Shown here in pieces: positions 57,428-64,000 of a stretch of 64,000 nt of DNA. This stretch comes from Gigaspora rosea. Taxonomy: Eukaryota; Glomeromycota; Glomeromycetes; Diversisporales; Gigasporaceae. Where the stretch lies: the NCBI GenBank assembly GCA_003550325.1, contig QKWP01000060.1, forward strand, positions 131,952 through 195,951, read 5' to 3'. Each line of letters opens with the position of its first letter. Positions within the stretch are counted from its first letter, which is position 1. A model generated the notes under the pieces. That model did no database searches. It saw nothing but the letters and a program-made list of their open reading frames with translations, and was not told the DNA's origin. The translations under genes and the position numbers were made by a program.

Positions 57428-57507
57428 ACAGTAGTATTTCTAATAAGAATCTTGAATATTTAATATAAAAGTTTTATTGATATATTAAAAAAGAGTTTTA
57501 ACTAAAA

Positions 57508-58500
57508 CGCACTTATGGTGTTTTACATCATATTATACAAAACTATTAGAATAGCCAATCAAAATTTAAGATCAGGTGTAACAAAAAATTTTGTTTTTTT
57601 GTTTATTTTTTTAAAAAAACATTCATATCACAAAATTTTGCTTATGAAACCACCTTTGGAGCTCTAATAAAATAAATTTTTTGCTAAATTTTGTATATAC
57701 TAATGCTTCAATAAAATCTTAGACCTTACTCTAACCCAGGACCCCTGAATACATTTATATTACATTATTTTTTTTATATCACCTTTGGTTGTACACTTAA
57801 TAATACAATTTCCTAAAAAACATAAGTGTAACTGTACAATTTTGACATTTTAATAGTAGATATCACGTCAATTATCACGACAAACGTTTTTTATAGTCTA
57901 TTCAGGGGCCCTCATAACCCTAAAGTAATTAAAATTTATTTTGTTTTGTAAAATTTATTTTTTTGTTTTTGTTACATGGATTTGCAAATCTAATTTATCT
58001 ATAGTAATAAAACACCTAGTGATCCTGCTCGATCAAAATTTTTCAACCAACCAAGCTGATAAAATTTTATCGGCTTAGTCGGCTTAGCCAAAAAAATTTT
58101 AAATAAATCATAATTTGATCAAAACAACTTGCAATAATTAGAATAAACCCGATTAGAAGATACATTACTATATATAATTATGCGATTCAAAATTAAAAAT
58201 TAATGTATCTATTGTTGTTAGGATCAGGTTTTGGAATTAAAGTTAAAGATAGTGCAATTTTTAAAAACTTAGTGATGAAATGACCTGTCAGTAAACTAAT
58301 TGTCAGTGAACTGATTGTCAGTTGGTGAAATGACACAGACCAGTTAATATGTTTCATAAATCTTGAGAAAAAAGTTATTTTTTTTATTTAAAAACTAGCT
58401 AGCCGATTTTAGAAAAAATCGACCGACTGGGTCGAAAAATCGGTTTAGCCAATTGATTTTTTTAATTTCGACCAGGATCACTAAAAACACCATAAGTGCA
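57508..58500. mobile_element. TIR element (GCACTTATGGTGTTTT ends), interrupted by a hAT MITE
   Basis: GCACTTATGGTGTTTT at about 57508 is matched by AAAACACCATAAGTGC at the right end. The right arm contains the insertion site of the 467-bp hAT element, whose target duplication duplicated AAAACACC. Interior is AT-rich without a frame. Confidence 0.6.
58017..58483. mobile_element. hAT-type MITE (467 bp) with perfect 8-bp TSD
   Basis: Termini TAGTGATCCTGCTCGATC and, inverted, TAGTGATCCTGGTCGAAA; both sides flanked by AAAACACC (58009-58016, 58484-58491). Subterminal CGGCTTAGTCGGCTTAGCC and CGACCCAGTCGGTCGA repeats are typical of hAT ends. Non-coding. Confidence 0.9.
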
Positions 58501-60019
58501 TTTTATAGTAATTAATTAAAAAATATTTATCATATATTTCTGAAAATAAGATACCTTTTTTGAAGTATATCTAAGGTTATATGCAGTTATAGGCCAGTAC
58601 AGAAAGATTTGTACCTCAAAAAATTTCATAATTTTGACACTAAGGAAAAAATTTTTTTTCTTGATTAATTATTAAAAATTTTTTAATATCAAATAAAATA
58701 GGTTTTAATCTAACTTATTATAATATTTTTATTGTTTAACATTGTTTTATTTTAATAATTAAGCATGTACAATTTACTGTATTTGAAAAAAAACAAAAAA
58801 TTTTTTTTAAAAAAAAGATATTTTAAATAATTTTGTAACCAATATGCAGTTCTATAAGCTTGTATTTTGCAAGTGAATTAATGTGCATATGATAAAGATA
58901 TGGTTAAAATTTGAGCAAAATTGAATCACTAGTTGTGAAGAAATTAAGCTTTAAAGTGAGGTAATTTGATTTTTTTTACTATATACGTGTATATATAAAT
59001 TACTATAGTAAAAAAAAAAAAAAGTTACTACAGTGCGCGAATTCTTAATCAGCAACTATAATACACAATTTTTAAAAGCTTATAAATAAAAAACTAAAGT
59101 AGTTATAAATCAAATCTAAAGAACAAAGTTATGAAGCTAATTTTTTAAATTACTTAGTATCTAATAGAGTTATTTCTTGTTAAAGTTAACCTAATTTATT
59201 AATTAAATTAAAAATTTGGCCGCTTTAATTTTGTCCAGAACTACTGATAATATTCTTAATTCTGCCCAAAATTATTAAATAAAAATATACTATAGTTAAA
59301 TTTAATATTAAAAATTCTAATTCCTTTCTCTTTTTCTTTTCTTTTTTCTTTTTTTTCTTTTTTTTCTTTTTCTCTTTTTCTTTCTTTTCTCTCTTTCTCT
59401 TTCTCTTTCTCTTTCTCTCTCTCTTTCTCTTTCTCTCTCTCTCTTTCTCTCTCTCTCCTTCTCTCTCTCCCTCTCTCTTTCTTTCTTTTTCACTCTCTTA
59501 TATATTTCTAATTTAATATATACTTATATTAACTAATCATATTAGTTATTTTTGTATAACATGGCTCCAGATTTGGCTGCTATATTTATGACTTGTTGAT
59601 TTAAGGGTTCGTGCACTATATTAATAAATTTTTTTATTTTATCAATAAAATAATCAAAAAAATTTATTTTATTAATCCGGTAACCTAATAAGTATATTAA
59701 ATTAAAAAAATTAAAAATTAATTTGTACAAAAAATATTTTAATCAGAGCTGTTTGAGGTACAAATCTTTTTGCACTGGCCCATATATTTTTGACTTTTTG
59801 ATTAGGGTTAGAGTAGAGTTAGTTTGGAATTTGGATTAGAAAAGATTTTATAAGTAAAATTACCTTTTCAATATTTTTTATTAATGAATTTATATAGATT
59901 TATTAGTTTTTTTGTATTTTATGTTTTTTGCTTTTTATTTTTGTTCTTCATTGGCTAATCTGTATTAATCAAAACAAATAATTTTATTGGCTCTATGTTA
60001 CATAATCATATACGACTTT
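58501..60019. other. AT-rich spacer with long polypyrimidine tract
   Basis: No gene. A CT-rich tract (CTTTCTCTTTCTCTCTC-like) runs from about 59322 to 59495. CATATATTTCTGAAAATAAG at 58535 resembles a terminus of the mariner-like MITE family found at 62894. Confidence 0.6.
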
Positions 60020-60725
60020 AGATGATCCTCTTTTTTTGGCCAAAAATTACACGAAAAAATGTGAAATAGCTTATTTTCAAATTGTTAAATTTTTTGAAAA
60101 ATTAAAAAATGTACTAATAAAAAGTTGACCAAATAATATAAAATTTTTATTATAAAGCCATGCAAATTAAATTAGTTGGTTCTCATCACATGGAACAAAC
60201 AAATAGGACCCAGCCAGCCGGCAAAAAATATTATATTTAAAAATTTTTTTAATATAAAAAGTTTTATAAACTTTTTTTTCAAAAAAAATTTTATTATATT
60301 AAAAATTTTTAACTTTTCAAAAAAAGTGATCCAGCTGGGTTATGAAAACCAATTTTATTAGTTTGCGTGGCCTAAGTATATTTTAATATTTTGAAAAAGT
60401 TTATTTAATAGCACTTTTAAGATTTACTTAGTAAAATTTGAATTTTATATGTAGCAACTGCTAATAGGTTTTTTGAGATTTTTGAAAAAAATCAAAGAAG
60501 TAGCTTAGGACCCCGAAAAACTCTAATACAACTCAAATTATTCTAAAAAAGAAAATTTTGCATAAAAATTCATCAAACGTTGTATTTTTATATAGTAAAA
60601 TTTCAAAGTTTGCTTTATTTTATACATCTATTTGGCTAAAATACTACTAAAATAATACAAACTAAAATAATCCAAAACAAATGTACCATTCTAATACCTA
60701 CTAGTCATGCTACAAAATTTTTTGG

Positions 60726-62251
60726 CAGACTGAATTCTGACAAAACAATTAACTTAAATGCTAATTTTTTAGATCTCATATATTCAATCGCACTTAGAAA
60801 TTCAATTTATATCCCACCACCACCAATTCTTAATATTTCTACTATACAATTTCTTCATATATTTGAGCCAAGTCAAGCTTATGATACTCTTTAATCATTT
60901 ACACATTACAATAATAGTTTTTCAGAACTCATCTTTTATACAGATGGGTCTGTTATTAATCTAGGCAATCCCCAATGCTCTATGGGAATTGGTTGGATAC
61001 AAATAGCTAACCAGAATATTATACATTCCTTTCAAGTACAAACCAAATTTTGGCCATGCTCTTTTAAAACAGAACTACTTGCAATTTTAGCTGAAATAAG
61101 TACAGCTCCTAGAAACTGTACTATTCAAATCTATACAGATTCACAATCAGTTATCTCTAAATTTCAAAGCTTAATTAATACTATACCACTTCCAAACTTT
61201 TTAAATATACCCTATTGGTCAATATGGAATATATTACTTAATTTAATTAAGTCCTACAATCTTAATATTACCCTGCACAAAGTAAATGCACATGAAGATG
61301 ACAATTTTAATAATAAAGCTGATCAACTAGCACGCAACCATCATATAGCACCCTATCTTATTTTTAACCCAAGCAATATATATAATCCTCAATATACACC
61401 TACTTCTGATAATTATCCAATGGAACTTCCTATTCGTCGCAGCATTAGAACAATCTGCAGAGCACATATAATTGCATTGTGGATATTACAAAACCGCTTT
61501 CAGCAATGGAATCAAATTTTACAACTTATTAATTGGAATACTTCATGGTTATATATCAATAATAACCAAAAAATTAGCAACTTCTCACATAGCTTCCAAT
61601 CCTCTACTCTAAAATCTTTTAAACTATTACTTGATGAGCTTCCTTCTCTACATATTCTTCATAAAAGATATCCTTCATACCCTAATACCTGTCATATGCC
61701 AACAGGCAAGTTATGCCTTGCATTGGGTTACTTGCCCAAATACCAATCTATTACTAGATCTTATAAACAATTCTTTAAACCAAATACTTAGTTCTGACAA
61801 ACTAGATATTTCTCCAACTCAGACCAAAAATCTTCACTCCAAAATTTTAAAACTTGATAGTCTTCAAATTCATCATTTTTCATACAAGCCTTCATTATAT
61901 TCAACTCTATCAGGTCTTATTCCATTAGAACTAATTAACATACTACAAGAAACTGCTCCATCTTCAAAGTCTGCTCAGTTCCTTACAATTCAATTTCTAC
62001 TTCATCTCAACCAACAAATTTATACAAAAATCTGGATCCCATACTGTACCTCAAGATCATACTATCAACAAACAATTTCACAAAATCAGCCTACAGACTC
62101 TGAATCTTCTATATCTATTATACCTACAATTGATACCAATAATAACAACTTTATTATAAATAAATCAATTCAGAAAATAGATTATTGGTACCTCCACTGG
62201 ATTAAATATCTTACACACCCTTCAAGTATATTAACTAATAATCAAATCTAG
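60726..62251 (+). pseudogene. 5'-truncated LINE tail with RNase H domain
   Basis: A frame with one TAA (60892) leads into an RNase H type I domain: LIFYTDGSV (Asp 60943), FKTELLAIL (Glu 61072), IYTDSQSV (Asp 61138) and VNAHEDDNFNNKADQLA (Asp 61321), so all four catalytic residues are present. A 1-nt frameshift around 61690-61700 moves into the C-terminal frame, joining a Cys/His-containing segment (TC..CQQ...HWVTC) common at the end of such LINEs. The RT proper is missing. It would degrade RNA in RNA-DNA hybrids. It is a different family from the LINE at the left edge, which lies on the other strand. Confidence 0.85.
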
Positions 62252-62456
62252 GTGAGCCTTGGCCACTCTGGTTGGTTTAGGCCACAGATAAGTACTAGGT
62301 TTACTTTTGTTTATCTAGCTATATGTCTGAGTTCTTTTTTTTAGCATTAGATTTAAACAATGAAATTTTTTCCAACTGTAAAAAGCTTCCATTAAATTTA
62401 ATAAAAATAAGAGCAAGGTGAGCAAGGTCTCACTATTAAAATTAAAAAAAAAAAAA
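62252..62456 (+). other. LINE 3' UTR and poly(A) tail
   Basis: About 190 nt of non-coding sequence follows the last stop and ends in a run of 13 A residues (62444-62456), marking the 3' end of the retroposed copy and confirming the plus orientation. Confidence 0.7.
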
Positions 62457-62546
62457 TGATACAAACTCAGATCTGAGTTGTATCAGAGTTCTTCAGGGTT
62501 CTGGTGGCTTATTTTCAGAGTAGCTTATTTTCATGAATATACAGTA

Positions 62547-62893
62547 AACTACTTATCTGTTATATATACTTGCTAAACAAACTAAACAAATCTCAAATTC
62601 AAAAAAAACAATTATTATTTATTTGCAAATATATTTATCAGAAAAATAAATATAGTGCAGATCTGTAAAAATCTGTAACTCTAGAAAATTTTAACAAATT
62701 CTGCAATAAACTGTGATTTAGTAGTCGAAACTCAATAATTTTGGTATCATTCGATTTATTTCAAAAAAACAGATCAAATAGTACCAAAATTGTTAAGTTT
62801 CAATTACTAAAATACACAAAAATCCTATTTAAATAAAATTTATAAGCATTGAATTATCTTGTCATCTAGTAGATCAAATTTAATGATTTGATA
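62547..62893. other. AT-rich spacer
   Basis: No gene or clear element. Near 62870 it contains TAGTAGATCAAATTTAATGATT, part of the module shared with the PIF-like elements (given here as a position, 62868-62889). Confidence 0.5.
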
Positions 62894-63196
62894 CTGTATA
62901 TTCCTGAAAATAAGCTACCTTTTTTGGGCCAAAAATTATACAAAAAAACGTAGAGTAGCTTATTTTTAGTGTATAGACCTTATTTAAAAAATTAAAAAAC
63001 GTACTAATAAAAAGTTGTCCAAATGACACCAAATTTTTACTATAAGTGTATTTTGATGCACTGAACAAGTTTACTTAATCGAACTTTTGAAGTTTACTTA
63101 GTAAAAAAAAGTGTTATATAGCAACTGCTAACACGTTTTTTGAGATTTTTGGGAGGTAGCTTATTTTTGAAGTAGCTTATTTTCGGGAATATATGG
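62894..63196. mobile_element. Mariner-like MITE, 303 bp
   Basis: Ends CTGTATATTCCTGAAAATAA and, inverted, CCATATATTCCCGAAAATAA, both followed inward by GCTAC and flanked by TA. Internally a second TAGCTTATTTTT motif sits next to each end. Non-coding. Confidence 0.8.
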
Positions 63197-63365
63197 TACC
63201 ATTTAATTTCTTTTAATAAGATAGTTTAAACAGTACCAAAATGTTAAAATCAAATTACTAGTTAATAAGATATTTACAAAAAATGTTTTGTGGTATAGTT
63301 TTGCACAAAAATTTGATTTTTTTTAAATTTTTGTAGAACCTGGACATCTCTCATATAGGTCATAA

Positions 63366-63847
63366 GGGGGCTTCCAGAAATTACGTGATTTTTTGGTAGG
63401 TGGGTGGGGTCCCGAAAATATCAGGTTACAATTATAATTCTGGTCAAATTTTTATAATTCTGGCCAAAAGTATAAAATTATAAAATTATTAATAACTATT
63501 GATTTACTGGACCAATTTAGAGGATTTAACTACCAAAATGTTCGTCTCACTGAGATGATTCTAACAAGCCCAAAACCGTTAAATCTAATTACAGAGTCCC
63601 AAGATCGTTCAAATTTTGTGTAATTATAATAGTGATTTTTTAGAATCACCAAGTAAATTTCTTTAATATTGAATAACTTTTGATCCACTGGCTCGTTTTG
63701 GATAATTTAACTACCAAAATGTTCATCTTAGTGAGCTGATTCTAACAAGTCCAAAATCGCTAAATTCCAATCACAGGATTCCAAGATCGATAAAGATTTT
63801 ATTGCTTGTCTAACAATACAAATCTTTATTGATCCTGGGATAGGACC
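63366..63847. mobile_element. Partial PIF-like element, second copy
   Basis: Starts GGGGGCTTCCAGAAATTACG after a TAA, like the 926-bp element, and shares the G-rich GGTGGGTGGGG patch. Its body contains two direct copies, about 190 bp apart, of the ACTGG...TTTAACTACCAAAATG...CTAACAAG...AAATCACAGG-type unit. The right end is not reached; another repeat begins at 63848. Confidence 0.65.
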
Positions 63848-64000
63848 CCGAAGAACTCTGATACAACTTAGATAATTCTAAAAAAGGAAATTTTGCATAG
63901 AAATTCATCAAACGTTACATTTTTATATAGTAAATTTTCAAATTTTGCTCTATTTTATATATCTATTTAGCTAAAATACTGCTAAAATTATACAAAATCA
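63848..64000 (+). repeat. Left end of the AGGACCCC TIR element, cut by the window edge
   Basis: AGGACCCCGAAGAACTCTGA and the next 130 bases match the segment at 60507-60655 closely, so another copy of that element starts here and leaves the window. Confidence 0.75.

Larger units (their letters stand above)
60020..62546. mobile_element. Nested stack: MITE relic containing a TIR element containing a LINE tail
   Basis: Sequence of the 62894 MITE family is present in pieces at 60030-60165, 60395-60505 and 62511-62544. The gaps are filled by a ~195-bp insertion (TTGGTTCTCAT...ATGAAAACCAA, about 60168-60362) and by a larger element with AGGACCCCGAAAAACTCT / AGAACCCTGAAGAACTCT inverted ends (60507 and about 62502). 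The latter contains the 3' part of a LINE. The right end of the outermost element, ...GAATATACAG, is followed by TA. Confidence 0.55.

Noticed and set aside
1..64000. CRISPR array or bacterial operon structures
   Set aside because: Tandem repeats here have no unique equal-length spacers, introns and eukaryotic transposons are present, and no Shine-Dalgarno-led gene clusters exist.

Overview
This window reads as a very AT-rich, transposon-saturated fungal nuclear contig. The one convincing host gene is a fungal AP-1/Yap-type bZIP transcription factor near 48.3-50.2 kb, which has at least one GT-AG intron. The mix of Ty3/gypsy, LINE, hAT, MULE, pogo-like, mariner-like and PIF-like elements, with long AT-rich spacers, suggests an early-diverging fungus. 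An arbuscular mycorrhizal (Glomeromycotina) genome is my best guess, but this is inference from style, not from a marker gene.

Layout. 1-6.6 kb: a decayed LINE on the minus strand (ORF1, AP-type endonuclease, reverse transcriptase) running off the left edge, interrupted by a 1.2-kb pogo/mariner-like element. 7.1-17.6 kb: a ~100-135-bp tandem repeat array into which a 9.25-kb Ty3/gypsy element (element 1) has inserted. 19.6-31.5 kb: two copies of a ~1-kb dispersed repeat, the second split by a 9.4-kb relative of the first retroelement (element 2). 31.8-38.8 kb: a degenerate hAT element with an intron-containing transposase relic, hosting a small fold-back element and a 1.7-kb non-autonomous hAT with a perfect 8-bp target duplication. 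38.8-39.7 kb: a GC-richer island that ends in a tRNA-like pol III promoter on the minus strand (SINE candidate). 41.0-43.7 kb: a broken MULE/FAR1-type transposase. 48.3-50.2 kb: the bZIP gene. 51.6-64 kb: a dense stack of fold-back elements, MITEs and nested insertions, including a ~906-bp near-perfect palindrome, a 926-bp PIF-like palindromic element, a 467-bp hAT MITE with perfect TSD, and a 5'-truncated LINE tail with an RNase H domain.

The most interesting biology is in the two gypsy elements. They are clearly diverged from each other yet share an unusual plan: a very long ORF1 (novel Cys-containing N-terminal domain, Gag, CCHC knuckle, aspartic protease, then four more CCHC knuckles plus a large Cys-rich region and a coiled coil); a conserved A_AAT_TTT slippery heptamer directly before the ORF1 stop, with RT in the -1 frame; an RT-RNase H frame that terminates exactly where an integrase reading frame begins with its own ATG; and a fourth reading frame (called ORF3 here) of unknown function downstream of integrase, preceded in both elements by a conserved TATA-like sequence. 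Their LTRs carry tandem decamer arrays sharing a CGCTTA core. Because two independently decayed copies preserve these features, they are likely functional properties of the lineage and not accidents of decay.
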